Positions 48,801-62,687 are shown, numbered from the stretch's first letter. The stretch: 64,000 bases of DNA from Odontesthes bonariensis (GCF_027942865.1 NC_134515.1:15539227-15603226); one strand, 5' to 3'. The notes: a model not told the origin generated them from the sequence alone. Translations and numbers: made by a program.

Positions 48801-51800
48801 TGAAGGGGTGCAGAGGGGGCAATAAAGATCAGAGGAGATCACAACACATAGAGGAAGTGACAATCGACGTGCTGCGAGGCATGCACTTATTCAACAACCA
48901 CCACAGATTTTCAAAGGAATTCAAGTTACGACTGCAGAGTGCACAGCACAGTACACAGCAGACGGCATGGGGCAAACGTGAACTCAGCCAGAGTGATGGT
49001 GGAAGGAAACGACAGTCACCAGACAGCAGAGTACTCAGTGGTTACATCGGAGGTGATTACTTGGGAGGGTGCGGTGGTGGGCAGCTCTTACATTGCACAG
49101 GGAGTGAGTCCGATGGCGCGGTGAGTTGATGTCGCTGGGAGTGGACGACCGATCTCCCTCCAACGCAGAGGCGTCTGAGATGATGGAGGGCTGACGCGAG
49201 TGGCATGGGCTCACCCGCACGGCAGCCACTAGACAGGATGAGAGGGAAGAGAGAGAAGGCTTGTTTCTGTCTTGGGTGTTTTGGACACCAAAAGTAGCCA
49301 ACAGGGGAAACCTGATACATCCCAGCAATGCCATGAAATTCTTAAATAAAGATGCTTAAAAAAATGCAGTTACCTAAAAAAAAAAAAAAAAGAGAAATGA
49401 TTTGCAATCAGCTGCAGTTGCTAAGCAACAGTGGAAACAGCATCCCAGAGGTTGAGAGTGTGTGCATGTACCAGGGAGACTGATACATAAACTACAACCA
49501 ATTGCATAGCAATTTGGACTTCGTGACTGTTCACACATTCTCCCTGTTTTCTCGTCTTTTTCTGCTTCTTTCTTCAGATGTCCCCAGTTTGTCAGCAACT
49601 GGTGTGAACCCAGTGTGAACCCAGTGTGAACCCAGTGTGAACCCATGGCTGCCTTTTAAAACAACATCAGATGGATCTGTATACTGCTGGCTGCAAAGCT
49701 ACTTTGTGGGGCTTTCTTTTAGGATAGCAGGAGGTGCCAGTTTGCACTTCAGTTATTTGTAGTTTTATCTATTTAGTTCAAACTTCAGATGAACTTAAAG
49801 CTCATTGTGGTTAGCAGTTCAGAATACAATTTATCCAATCACAACAAAGATTGTGTACATTAAAAAGAGATATATTTGTCTAAAACACAAAGCTGCCCAC
49901 TGAACAGGCTCTGAACTTCGGATATAATCAGAAAATATTACCCCATCATTTTAGAGTGTAAACAAGAGTCAACTGGCTGCTTTGCTACAATAAAATACAG
50001 CTCTAATTTCTATCTGCAAGTAGATACAATTCAGTGCAACTGAACTCCACAAGAAAGAAACACTTGAATTTCAAACGTAGTTTCGGAATATATTTCAAAC
50101 ATATATCTGCATGTGAAATGGGATGTTGTGACAGGAGATGCTGTTTCTTCTACTCCTGCGGTGTATGTCAGTCAAACGGTACAGCTACAGTACAGAGGTA
50201 AGTACTGTGAGAAAATAGGACATGGGAACCAGCAAGGTCTTCAGTTAAAAAGGCAGATGACAAAAAGCTGCAACAAAGTGCAACAAAGACATGTAAAAAA
50301 AATAATAAATCTAATGTAATTCTCCCTTTATAAAAAGTGGTCCAGATAAAAAGTGGTTCACTGAAACACAAACAGTACTTAACATGCAACTGAACCTCAG
50401 CTGCCACCATTGTCAAAGGCGGAGGAAGCACATGACACGACACAACTGGAACAGCATCATTCTGAGCAGATGGCAAGATTTAATGTGTAAAAAGCAGCTT
50501 CACATGAGCATGCAGAGGGTAAATGATGGTGTGGCTCAGTTCATGTACAGGATGAGGGTGGGACTTGTGCTCCTGTTGGTCTACCTTGTCTGTCAGTGGG
50601 ATGCCCTGGGTGGACATAGAGGGTCTGCTGACTCTGTCTGATGGCAGCAGTCAGGGGAAGATCAGCCTGCATCACCCACTCCTGGTTGTTGCCGTTGACG
50701 ACAGCTTCTGTGGGCATTGCCAGAGAATGACGCTTGGGCACATCCTTTGTCAGGGTGGCTAGTGACTGTTTGGCCTTAAAGTGGTAAACAGACACATGCA
50801 TTCAGTCAGAGAGAAACTCCACCATGAGGCAAAGAACTTGTGACAAAATCTTTATGTTACCTCACTTATTTTTGAGCGAGCGGCACCATTTATATTTTTT
50901 GTCTATGTTGTGCGTATGGTTATTGAGATGTTGTGTTATGTGTCCAGGACTCTACAAGTCTCTGAGCTCACACAAATATGTGTGTTTGCCATCTAGCCTC
51001 TCATGTGGCTTGTGAAAAATGCAGCTGTTTTTTTGCTTTTCTTTTGTTGTGTGAAATCCCTCGCTAACACTCATGGGAGTGCTAGCAAAAAGGAAAAGAA
51101 GAAAGGGACAGCATTTTTGGAGGAGGTGTTTGCTGCTTGCTGCCATGGGGGTGGAAGTTGGAGGTTGTGAAAACAGAGAAACTGGAAACAATTGAGACCT
51201 TTCTTTAACTTTAATGAATACATTTGCTCTAGGTGCCTTTCAGGAGCAACAATGAGCAGCTGGAGCTTTGGGAGATGTCTTTATTGTGTGTTGGTAAAAT
51301 GTTTTTGTCGGTGTTTAACAAATGCTTGAAATGGGTTTTTTGTGTAAATATTATTATCATGCCAAGAGTGGTCAGGCAGCAAATCACCAGCGCAATCAGC
51401 TTCACTGCAGTCATGTCTAACTTTAAGCAATCAAATGATTATCAGTCACAGTCTGACATGCAAAAAAGGAATACAATCAAAACTTTTTGGCGATAATTAA
51501 CTGTCAGAATATTGATGTTCTTTTCCCCAAGCAGGTCAGCATCAAATTAGATCTAAAACACATTCAGATCAATCACAGTGGGAATCTGAGAGATCGCTAA
51601 TGTTAGGATCACTGGGATGGGGATTAGTCAAAAACGTGCATCTGAGGAGGGGCTTTGCAAAACGACAATTAGGTCACAGGTAGGAGAGATTTCCAGGGAG
51701 CGGGAGGGACAAGAAAGGTGAAATTTTCAAACTGGGTGCCCATCTTACCGCCAAGACCCTAGAAGAGTAGTCCCTGTCCATAAGCCGCTCAAAAACCCGG

Positions 51801-54800
51801 AACTCCATTCTTTGATTGACACAGTTACTCATCTGGGGGGTTGGAAAGATTAGGAATGGCCATACTGTACATTCAAAGGCTTTTTGTGTATTGATTATAT
51901 GTAGTGTACCCCAAATAGTACACAACAGTCAGTTGTGCTTTACACCTATGAAACAGCACTCAAACAGTGTTTGCAGTTGGCTACTATTGTTTGGGAAAAA
52001 AAAGTAAAAAAAAAGAAAAAAGTATATACATTATACCTTGTTAAACATGTCATTGATTAGCAGATTGGACACATAAAATTGAAAACAATTTCACACTGGC
52101 TGTAAAACGGTTGAATAGCTATTTAATTATAATTATCCTAAATACACCAAAACTCAAAAATGCAGTATTTCAAGAGGTGCAGGCTAAAGGTTTTGCTCTG
52201 AAAAGTGCTTTACTTTACCTATATATATATAAAAAAATAGAGCCAAAAAAAGTGTTTGAAAGACCGAGCAAAAATTTCACAAAACTACGACCTTGTAATA
52301 CCAGAATGGGAAAATTCCCAAAAAACAACTGAAAGACCCTTCCACCAATGTGACTAAGTAGTGACCATAAAGTATGCCTTTTGCTTCATGCCATTGTCTT
52401 TTTTTAATATTCTGAAACTTTAGAAGAAATGTAAAAAAAGTAGAAATATTATAGAAAATGTATCGTGTTTACCTTATGCCATCTGCTAATCTCTTACTCA
52501 CTGCACAAACTAATGAAAATAACCTAATTGTGAAACTTTTGTATGCCACTGTAAAACTCAGGGGCTGTGCCTCCACCTGCCTGTCTGCTAAGCCACACCA
52601 TGCCTGTCCCTCTGTCTCACCATGGCCAGTTCAGCCTCCAGCTCCTTTATCCGGTTCTCTTTGAGGTCGAGCTGGGAGCGCAGTATCCCTGTGTGCTCCG
52701 TAGCTTCCTTGGTCTGCCGTCGCAGGTCCCACTTTTCTCTCTCCAGGAGGTCTTTCTCCTTTGCCAGAGCCTTCACTGCGTCCTCGCTCTCCTAGGAGAC
52801 ACACAGATCCTGATGGATTGGTTTACACTGAGTACGACTAAACTGAATGATTGCGAGTGTTTCCAATTTATTTTTGTTCTTTCCTCGGGCGAGATTCGGG
52901 ACGAAATAAAGCATCTACTTGTCAGGCGCCTCAATTTTCCGAACCCGCTGTATACGTAATATCACAGACAATGCAACACATGCTTTTCCTGTCCAAACTA
53001 GTCAAGATATAACACGACAGTACTGCACAAGACTGACCATCCAATCTGTTCGATTAGAGTAAATGTTCTAAGTTGCCAAGGTCACACGCAGAGAGAGTGT
53101 AACCATTCATCTGTTCACTTGAGTAGATTAGTGCACTGCACACATGTACAACATAGAGCATAAGGAGCATAAGGACTTATTTCATTGCACAAGCCTTGTT
53201 GATGCTTGGACAAGGATTGTGTTTGCCCAAGAGGTATTTTTGCGTGGAGGTTTGTGGGCATGCACACAATGTGAGATCATGAGTGCCATACTTTTCTGTG
53301 CTGCTCGTAGTTGCGTATGAAGTCACGGAGCTGCTCCTCCCGGCTCTCCAGTGTGGCATAAAGCTGCTGCATCTGATTGACCAGGTCGGCTTTCTCAGCC
53401 TTGAGACGCTTACGGTCTGACTTCATGGCTGCATAAATAGAAGCAGTAACAGAAGAAGAAGAAGAAGTAGAAGAAAAAAGTGAGGGGGTTGAGAGTTAAC
53501 ATCATAAAACCTACAAAGTATATGCATACACTGTCATGTTAAAAAGGAGAATACACGCCTTTTCCTTCAAAGGTATTACATATCAGAACTAAATATAAAA
53601 TCACCTGGTTCTTACCAGGTAAAATTAAAATGAGGCAAATATAACCTAAGATGAACAACAACACATACACCGTATCATTATTTCTTTAACAAAAACTGAG
53701 CCAAAATTCAGAAGCTCTGTGAAAAATGAAGGACACGCCATGATTCAACAGTTTGTAGAGCCTCCTTCAGCAGCAATGACTTGTACTTGTTTTCTCTATG
53801 TTATCAGTCTCACATGTCTTAGTGGAGGAATTTTGTCCAGCTCTTAACAATGCTGCTTTAATTGATTGAGCTTTGCAGATATGGGTTTATTCTCAGCTCT
53901 CATAAGGTCCCACCACATCATTTCAGTCAGGTTGAGGTCTGGACTTTGACTGGACCATTGCAACACCTTGATTCTTTTTTTTCTTTTTCAGATATTCCCT
54001 CGCTTTAGCTGTCAGACAGATGGCCTTACATTCGACTCAAAAATATGTGCATATATAAAGGAGTTCATTGTGAAATCAATAGCTGTTTTCACACATGAAC
54101 ACCAGAGATTTTCAATAGAAAGTGCGCACAATTTGATCCGGTCTTTTTCCGCAGTTGCTGTTCACATAAGCACATTACAGCAAGAGGCTTTCTGCTGGAG
54201 AGGCACTCTCCCAGCTGGAAATGCGACGGAGGGAGAGCGTGGGTAACGGATGTCTAGAGAGTGCAGGAGGCAGCACATGATGCAGACTTTCCATCCATCG
54301 TCTATGCCCGCTGTCATTGGGCGAGAGGCAGGGCACACCCTGGACAGGTGGTCAGTCCAACACAGGGCTGATGCAGAATTTATACAGTGGAAATGTTGTG
54401 GGTTTTTTGACGACACGTTGAGAATGGCAGATGAGGCTGCTTACTGCGTTAATATGACTACTGCATGTATCAATCTGGATCCACGGTAGCGGGGAGTGAG
54501 TGGGAAGCAGGGTACAAGAACTTGTGGAGCAAACGTCTCTAGAACATTTCAAAACTCAAGTGCATGTGAGAACACAGCTTATGACAGCAAGGTGTCCAGG
54601 TCCTCCACCATGATTGGGATGAATTTGCTGTAAAGTCCACTCCAGCAAAAATGAACGACTGTCTTTCTCAGGGCAAAAGGATGGACTCTGTTTGAAAAAA
54701 GGGTAGTGACAGTTGCTCCTAAGATAATTGCTGATGTCTTTCTCCCTTGGCATTGTGTAAACACACATCGTAATGCTCAAGACCAGCAAACGGCAAAAAC

Positions 54801-57800
54801 TGCTTCTGGGTTTTGGCTGAGTATTTGTTAAAGAAGTAATGTTACAGTGTAATATGTGTTGTAAATCATCTGAGGTTTTATTTATCTAATTTTGAGATCT
54901 GGTATGTACCAGATGATTTCTTTATTGTATTATATCCTGATACATAACACCTTGTTTTGTCTTTTTTGTATGTCTGCACATGGAAAAGAGAAAATGGGTC
55001 TCAGAGTGGGTCTCGTATTTTGAATCGTTGAAAGAAAATCCTTTCAGTGTGAAGTGAGTAATTTAGCTGTAAACAACTAATAATAACAGTGTGACACAGA
55101 GTGCTGTATTTTTGGACACAAATATTAAAGTTCAGCAACAACAAAACTGTCCAAGAGGCGAACGCCGGTTGCTTGTATTTAACAAACAAAGTACTCCTTA
55201 TTCAAATTCACACCCATCTTGAATTGTAGTGCCATCATGCGCAGTCCACGGATTCTTTATACATAAAAACTTGAATATCAAGCTCATATATGAAGTGTTC
55301 GAATAAAAACATTAAATAGACCTGTTGCTGGTGGTCTAATATGGCATGACTGCATGTTGGTAAAGAAGTGAATCACACGTGAACCCTTCTGTCAATCTCC
55401 CCTTTGCTGCTGGCTTCGTTAGAGGCTGAGACTTGCATTCCCTCTATCTCTCTGCCACACACTCTGTAATTCTCTGGCACTGCACCCACGCATCATGACA
55501 AAGAATAAGGTTCACAGTGGTTATTCAGAGAAGCCCTAATTTTCTGAGATTTTCTGTCCTCTGCATCTGTTTCATCCGTTTCTTCTCCAGCTTTCTCTTG
55601 ATCTTCCCTGCCTCCTCATGCACAGCTGTTTACCAGACATTTGTTTCAAGCTGATTTTCCCATCCAGCGAACAAAGACAATATTTCTTGCATTCCCTCTG
55701 TGTCTGTCCACCTCTATCTACTTCACTTTTCCATTTATTTCCTCACAGCACATAAGCTCTGACTGATATTTATGAACAACAAAAGTTTCTCCATTTTCCT
55801 CTTTATGCTTGTTGTCATCTGCTCACCTGTTTCTTCCATCTTCCCACCATCTGATCCAGCCACATGTCATCAATTAACTAATATCACAGTCTGGTTAATT
55901 GTGTGACATTCCCAAGTTGTGTCTGGGGAGCATGCTCAGGCAAGTGGGATGGAAGAGTAGTGTTCCAGGGACAAACGTGCCCTCTTGTTTCCTCTTTTCC
56001 TTTCCTGTTACATGCTCATATCTCTCCCTAACACTCGTTCTTCCAGGTGGAATCCCCAGGCTAAAGTTATAAACAGGCCATACTAGCTGGCGAATGAAGA
56101 CAAAAAACATCCCTCACTGACCAAGAGGAACAGGAAACCTCAGAGCACCTGCCTCAGGAAGTGAAATGAAAGCAGTCTTTGAGATGAGCCAAAAACTCGG
56201 TTGCTGCCTCACATCCTGCACCTGTGACCGTTTGGCAACAACAACGCTCCTGGTGTTGGATGCAGGAAAGCACTCGCTGTGACTCTGTGAAAGGATTCAT
56301 TCACTGCTGCAAATCACGTTACAATTAGTTTTCAATCAAAAGCTATTCCTAAACACTCTCAATAAACAAAGATACTGTTATGTTACAATGAAGAATAGAG
56401 GGAAGAAGGAGAGGCACTTGCACTTCTCCTGCTGACAGCAATATTAATGACTAAGATACTCTATTATTCGGCCCAAGCCTTCAAGAATTATTACCAGATG
56501 AAACATGCAGGGAACCACCTGGAGTTGGGGCTAATGTGTGTGGAGCTGGAGGAGGAGGACGGCATGGATAGAAAGCTGTTTAATGGTCTTTTCAAGGAGA
56601 AATGATGCATGTCTTTGCAAGCACCTGTTCCCTTTTATGCCATGCATTCCACATAAAGAGGAGTCCAAAATTCTGAGACCAGTGGTGGAAATACTATGAT
56701 ATGCTTTGTATAGTTTGTATGATTTGAGTATTGAAGTAACTGGACGGAACATCTGTCTACCTCTGTTATGTGCTGACTTTAGCCAAAGGCAACATAAAGC
56801 AGAAATAAATGGAGCCACATATCAAATTTGTCTATAACCTGTGTTATGACTTGATTTGAAGCCTAGCATGGTGAACTTGATGCGTATATGACATCACTGT
56901 GTCTGAGTATTTTTCTTTATAATCAGTAGTATTAAAATGATAATAATAATGATATATTTTTCTTTCTGTCTAAAATGTCAACGAGTAACTGCTCCTGTGC
57001 AAAATTGTGTGTGTCTGCTTGCAACTGAAAATGATAAAAGCCACTCCAACCTATAAAAGAAAAAAATGGGTGGATCGGGGCACTTCTAAACAACTACCAT
57101 CAAAAGTCCACATTTCCAATACCCCATGTTAAGAACAAAAATACCTGCCTGTAGGTCTCCTGACACATTTGCCTAAATCTGCATAAGTGGTTATCGGCTC
57201 ACCACAAAAAAGCTCTTCTGCTACCAAATCCCTTGTGCTCTGAAGTAGTTTAATGTGAGCGTCTACTACTCTAGTGCACTAAAAGCCTTTGTCTGCAGGG
57301 CTCCTCTATGATGCTTTGTTACTCGAGGACTTAATGAGTGAACAAACTAATTAGTTACGACACGAAAATGGTGAACTCCTCAGGAAACTACTTCAGGGTT
57401 CAAAAAAATTTTGAGCAGTGGTTCTTAACCTTTTTTTATGAGTATGAACCCCTTCTGCGTATGAACCCCTACCATTTGTTTTTAGTCTGCTCACAACTAG
57501 TTTTATCCATTTTAGATGATCCATTTCTGGATAAGCATATTTAACACCATGTCAAATCATATCTTGCAATGAATAAATGAAGGTTGGACAGAAAAAATTA
57601 CTTCTAAAATATATTTGTCAATTCTCGGTGACCATTTACAAGTGGTGGCATCAACCTCCAGAAACACAATGTGCAGTTTTACACAACCAAATAGTTATAA
57701 ATGGGCACAAATAACAGCAATAAGGTGTTAATACTTGGATTTGCCCCTACCATCGCAGCACCCGAACATTATCAAACATCTCTGTTGTGTCGAAATATAA

Positions 57801-60800
57801 GTTCCCATAGCCTCTGTCCAAAGCTTGTACGACTCAACTAGTATTTCTCAACATCTTGAAGCATTCCTTAACTACCAAATGAGGACAGACTCAAAATTAC
57901 AAAATAAAATCATTCATCATTTAACAATCTTTAACAATCACCCCTTTATAAAAGTTACATACATGAATAGATGTAAAAATACACATGTCCTACATATACA
58001 GCATCACAACATTTCCCACCAAACGTTATCTCATGCCTCCACTATCACTTTAAAACAATAACGTGAATTATGTAAAGATTTTGCTGGCATTTGTAAGGAT
58101 AATAAAGAGACACATGCTATTCAATTTCAGGAAAAGTTCTTTTGATCATCCTTGATTATGAGAAGACAAAATCCCCCTCAGCCTTCTCGTTTGATGGTTC
58201 ACACGGTTTGTACCTACATCCCTGCTTTGATGTGCTTTTCACATCCCACTCCCCGGTTCTATCTGGTGAAACAGAAGCCCTCTTTTTCTAGGTTTTCTCC
58301 TTCTATTATGATGCAAAGATTTCAACCCCGATTGAAGAATCAACTTGATTTCTGCATGGATGAGAATATGCCAACAACTGTGCCAACAATTGCGAGCGAT
58401 CCATAGAATCAATAGAATGTGACACTTGAAATATTTCTATGAATTTAATAGTGTTTTAATAAAGGCTCTTATACAAGCTATTTCAGCTCACCTGCCAGTA
58501 TCACAAAGACCCACTTGCGCCACCCCCCACCCCCTCTATAAAAAATGTTCTCACCATTAATGAGAAACCATCCCACACTTGCGCAATTCCATATAGCTTC
58601 AGTCTTGAAGGGAAAGAACAGGCTTTTAGTCAGCTCTTAATATAATTATTTTTGGTGCGAACAAAAGAGACATTGACACAATGGAGGAGGGCCTTTGTTC
58701 ATAGTTTTGGGATTTAAATCTACCAGTGGAATAATGAAGTAGAAGCCTCGGAGCAGCACAATGCGCTCACCTCCTCAATTCTTCAGTGAAAACAACTGGG
58801 ACTGGATGAGGTTGAAGTCTACAATCAAACTATTAGCAAACTCTAACTGGAGATGTACTATTGAATTTGACTCTTTTGAAGGGGTGGGGAAATTCAAACA
58901 AGTTATTTTTAGTCAATCAGTGATTTAAGTGGGTTCATAATGTAAGCTGGCCACTAAAATGTTTTTTTTTTTGAGAAATAAATACAGATATTCAAAATAA
59001 AAAGTAAGTATTCTGAGCATTTTTTCTTCTGTATCAAGTATGACACAGGGAAGTAATTTCTGCTTTCATGCTTTGTGCTTTTATTTTTGCAGTTTCCAGC
59101 CCTACAAATGCGTTTTTGGAGGTTAAGTAAACTCCATCCTTTAAGGACTCAGAGACAACATTATTTCTGCAATGCAGGTAGTGTTTCTCTCAGCGGAGCA
59201 ACATTAGCATCTTTCTTGTCAATGTGCAGGACCACCATTAGGATAACCAGCTCCCTTACAAGCAGTTTCTGTGCACTGTCATTGTTTTCTAATTTAATAG
59301 AATTAATTCCTTATAGTCAGACAGAGTTGCTTTCTGACTACAGTGTAGCGTGAAATGACTTGACAGAGCAGACGGACTTGGTGCTTTGATGATACGATAG
59401 CTGTCTGCTGCTTTTATATGAGCTCTAGATTGACTGGGTGCCCTTCAGTAGTAATTAGCCTAAGTGAAAGTAGCTAATCAAAACAAGAATAAGGCCCAAC
59501 TATACCACTACTATCCTAAATAAAACTTTAATGAGACAGACTCAATAGGGAATGGTGTAAACTTATAAACACCTTTAGAAAACTGGCCAATTACATCAGC
59601 CAAATTAGGGTTCATTTTCTACTTTAGGATTTAAAGACTGCCAAGACTGCATCATTCCTTTGTCATTTGTGTGCTTAAGGGTAGAAGGCGTGAAATGCAG
59701 CCTCAACAGGCATCATAACAAAACCTGCGATTTTTAAGAGATTGGCAATAACCCTTGATTAGCAGAACAGTGTTCACAGGCCAACGTCTGGTTCACAGTC
59801 GGGAGCAAAATAAGTCTTAAGAGTGAAACAGCGCAGGCAGCATCACACCAAACAAAGTCAAAAGAGAATTAAAAAAAGGAGACGGCAGTGGAGGGAATGA
59901 AGAATAAGTAGAGAAAAAAAAAGTAGCCTCCTCCTCCGTGTTCTCTGTCTTTTATTCATAGGCAGCAGAAAATCTGCATGCACTTTAACCGCAAACCATC
60001 TGAACTGAGGTAGGAGCGGCAACATACAGTTTCTGTGAACCATTCCCAAAGTAAACAGGTATTATGTCAAGCGGCAGAGAGCAGAAAAGGGGATAATGCA
60101 ACTTCATCACTCCAGCATCATGCTTTCACATCCAAAGCAGAACCAAATAAATAAATAAACGAAAAAGCTACTTGCTCGGCTTCTCAATAGTTGCTGGTAG
60201 AACTTTAATAATAACAATGAGGTTGCTTTAGGTTCTGCGAACATTGCTTTCATTCTTCTGGGGAAAAATATTTTGGTGGTGCATAGGGTGAGATGAAACA
60301 CACCAGCCTCGTAAAAAACTGGGGAAATCAAGTCATCTGCGTCTCGCCTCCTATCAATGGGCAGCACATGGAACTGACTTGTGATGAGGTCGTTCACAAA
60401 AACAATTCTTTCATCATCAAAAGCCACTCTAAAATCCAAACATTTCTTAGCTTAAGCAAGTAATGAGTACATTTGTTGTACTACAAAGCGTTAAAGAAAG
60501 CACTTTAAAACATTTACCCTTCTTGGAAACATGTTGAAATATTACTAAAGGAATAAGCCAAAATGTATTAGCCTTTACCCACCACAAGCAAACAGCATAG
60601 AGCAACTACAACTGATGCCCTTTCATAGATGCCTTGAAAAAAGTCTCAGTTATGAAGATGGAGAGTAACAACTATGGCCTAACAAAAGAGATGAGATGAG
60701 AACCAGGAACAGCTGTACAGACCAGGTCAGTAAGAAAATATGAATGTGAATATGAATATGAAAATATCAGAAATCTTGCTGTGGCCGCATCTTAATACAA

Positions 60801-62687
60801 ATTTGTTCATGGGTCTATCTGTAGGCAAAAGTCCCACTTGAGCATTAGCCTGTTTAGCCTCGATTCCTCTGGCAAATGAGCTTTTAAAGCAATATTAGAA
60901 AAGGAAAAAGCAACAAGAAAATCTTCTCACTCAAGTTCAATGCAATTTCAATTAGCCCTTCTGAGCCCACTCCAACAGAGCCAAATATAACTACACCCAA
61001 TTTCCTCCTGTTCTCCCACATAACTCATCTTAACTGCAGACCAGATACACTCTGCTTAACGTTCCTGGACCTTGTAAGCCAACCAAAGTGCCCTTTTATC
61101 GTGCTTTCATTAGCCTCTGATAACTGTCAGTGCCTGCTAGGGGTGGTTGGCTTTGGCCTTCATTAACAGGCCTGAGTCATACAAATGACAGTATGAGGCG
61201 GTTGGCAGTCTGTTTAGAAACCTAAACATCCAGCCAAGGAAGAGATAAGCATTTATTTAATGTGCACTCTATTCTCCTCTGCCCCAGTCCATTTTATCTT
61301 CATTCAATTCTTTCAGAAAGCGTAGGCTCAAAGTGTCAAGTGAAATGTCACAGCAACAAAATTTCCTGACAGCATGCCACATGTTTGTGTGATTCCAAGG
61401 AGTAGTTTGGTGCTCTGCCTCATTCCACTGGCGATAATTCTTTGAAAAGAATGATTTCAGACATTCATTCTGATGTCTGAAATCCACCGAGCTCTGCCGG
61501 AGAGAACTTTTTTTGTTCGCATTTTCTGTGACGACGATTTTGTGAGTGTATTCCCACTTGACACACACTCAGCCGTGAAACACGGACAGGGGAGCAGCTG
61601 CTGCCATACCTTGTTATCAGTGCGTAAAAACACAGAACATTTATTGGTGAAGAAATTTTGGCCATCTTGAATATCAAATGTGTGTGGTCATGTGACACCT
61701 GCCAGCCGCTGTTATGATTAAGCTTGTAGTTCCACAGCACATAATTATGCTGTCTCCATTTTAAATTCAGAACCTGTCATTGTTGCCATGACTGAAGCTT
61801 TTTCAATATGTTGTGTTGTGTTTTCATAAGGCAAAGAATGCAGAATGGGAGCAGAGGAGTGAGATTTGTTCTCAGCATGGTGCTGCTTAAGAAAAAAAAA
61901 AAGCCAACACTGGTGTCCTTTCTCACCCTCAAATGCCACTACATAATCTCTCGGGCATAACACATGCTAATGGACCATAATGCGGCTAATGGGCTGCATT
62001 AAAAAACGCTGTTATAGACTCTCATGTTGACATCATGGTGGCAAGAAATAATGCACCAGTTTCAAGCCCTATGAAGCTAAATGCAGCCAGCTTTCACTTT
62101 CTTAGCAAATTTCCAATTTGGAAATTTTCCCCACTGGACAAAGCCACCTGGACCTTCTTTTCGCGCTGTTTAGCAAACTAGGATTTTTCTAAAGCACAGA
62201 TTTCTTTCTATTCAGCCACAAGAATAAGACCATTGAAAGATGAGGTTAATGATAATAATCATGGTGCTACACCATAATGTAATGTCTGAGAATGTTACTT
62301 TGACATGCATCAATCCCCTATGCACATGGCAAAGAAACTTTTCACAGCAGCAGCTTCACCAAGAAGACAAATGCCCCCAAAATTGCTCAGGAATGATTAG
62401 AGGAACGCAACTCACAGTCCAAAGAGCCAAATCTTCTTGTTGTGTGCTGTTTTAACAGGACACTCAGCTTGACGTTTTTCTGATAAAGTCATCACCTTGC
62501 AAAGCCTCCTTGGCTCGATCCAGCTCCTGCTCCTTCTGAGCCAGCTGCACGCGGAGCTCTGTAGCAGAGAGCACGTCAGCCGAGCATCCACCTTGGGTCT
62601 CCTCCAGGTCCTTACTCAACATGTCCTTCATCTGCCGCAGCAGGTGCACTTCTTCCTGGAGCTGGGCCACCTCTTCCCGCAGCAGAA
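36851..62687 (-). CDS. kazn: Kazrin, periplakin-interacting protein (3' 13 exons; 5' end outside window)
   Basis: Exons: 62687-62496, 53428-53292, 52791-52621, 50774-50585, 49228-49092, 48708-48585, 42660-42452, 42336-42218, 38937-38706, 38610-38509, 37754-37588, 37358-37217, 37009-36851. Every junction is GT/AG and in phase, giving 692 residues to the stop. The first three exons form coiled coil (REEVAQLQEEVHLLRQ, then RKRLKAEKADL, then LLEREKWDLRRQ). Next come a Ser/Pro-rich linker (PSIISDAS, STPSDINSPRHR), a basic KRKKKKEK cluster, then three SAM domains: SAM1 over 42660-42218, SAM2 in 38937-38706 (DHHWVAKAWL), SAM3 over 38610-37588. The C-terminus is GYTSIEVTNV. This is the long, SAM-containing isoform. 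Kazrin binds periplakin and acts at junctions and in endosomal traffic. Only the most N-terminal part is missing. Confidence 0.93.
39086..39375 (-). mobile_element. L2-clade LINE 3' end, second copy
   Basis: This is the reverse complement of the 3' end at about 6515-6837. It shares the GTAAGTCGCTTTGGATAAA block, the AAGTTCTTTTGCCTACCGAT block and a TAATG-repeat tail at its left end. It is truncated to about 290 bases and lies in a kazn intron. Confidence 0.8.
39385..39510 (+). repeat. Fish interspersed repeat (TTTATTTATATAGCGCATTT type)
   Basis: CTTTATTTATATAGCGCATT followed by AACTCAATGTGCTTTACA is a block repeated across teleost genomes. It starts with a GGCAA run at 39386-39397. Confidence 0.55.
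40094..40150 (-). repeat. (GAATA)n plus retroelement-type end
   Basis: About five GAATA units, then TACTTTATTCATTCCCCAAT, resembling the complement of the AATTTCCTTCGGGATTAATA motif at 4682. Likely the 3' end of a short retroelement. Confidence 0.5.
41145..41293 (+). repeat. Fish interspersed repeat ending in ATGGATGG
   Basis: CTGTGATGGACTGGCGGCCT, then CCAGGGTGTACCCCGCCT, a GATAGGCTCCAGCACCCCC block and the tail TATAGAAAATGGATGGATGG. Inverted, partial copies lie at 17946-17992 and about 54285-54372. Confidence 0.65.
42661..48537. other. Long kazn intron / downstream region of the short isoform
   Basis: It contains the dispersed element at about 43980-44590, an (AAT)n run at 46312-46347 and otherwise AT-rich sequence. 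Part near 48.5 kb downward must be 3' UTR of the short kazrin isoform. No other exon is supported. Confidence 0.5.
43980..44590. repeat. Degenerate dispersed DNA-transposon-like repeat
   Basis: CAAAGCATGATACTACCACC and the following CACCATGTTTCACAGCAGGG are characteristic of a dispersed fish element. It is flanked by further remnants (GTTCTTGGAGTGATCTTTG). No intact ends or transposase were found. Confidence 0.45.
48538..48708 (-). CDS. kazn: Alternative short 3' end of kazrin
   Basis: The exon 48708-48585 of the long form can be read on past its donor into 18 more codons (GTSTPDYYIEEDADW and preceding residues) ending at TAG 48538-48540. The donor dinucleotide GT at 48584-48583 lies inside the codons for Gly-Thr. 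Human short kazrin isoforms end in nearly the same YYIEEDADW sequence, so use of both ends is expected. The short form keeps the coiled coil and the KRKKKKEK cluster but lacks all SAM domains. Its poly(A) site was not identified. Confidence 0.8.
   Translation of the reverse strand, partial: SLEDLEEAKRKKKKEKMGLGSLSRVFARGKQRKSLDPGLFDGTSTPDYYIEEDADW
49602..49645 (+). repeat. Four perfect copies of an 11-bp unit
   Basis: GTGTGAACCCA is repeated four times exactly, in a kazn intron. The unit length would shift a reading frame, so the open frame across it on the minus strand is not a gene. Confidence 0.9.
53429..62495. other. 9-kb kazn intron
   Basis: There is no supported exon. It holds dispersed repeat remnants at about 53740-53975 (GTTTGTAGAGCCTCCTTCAG and GGTCTGGACTTTGACTGGAC blocks) and 54285-54372 (inverted partial copy of the 41145 repeat). 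The rest is AT-rich sequence in which I see nothing specific. Confidence 0.55.
54285..54372 (-). repeat. Partial copy of the ATGGATGG-tailed repeat
   Basis: CCATCCATCGTCTATGCCCG, then an internal gap, then GGGCACACCCTGGACAGGTG and CAGTCCAACACAGGGC: the reverse complement of the repeat at 41145-41293 with its middle deleted. Confidence 0.6.

Noticed and set aside
49374-49646. 90-codon minus-strand frame (GSHWVHTGFTLGSH...)
   Set aside because: Its start is the translated 11-bp tandem repeat and its end is a poly(A) tract.
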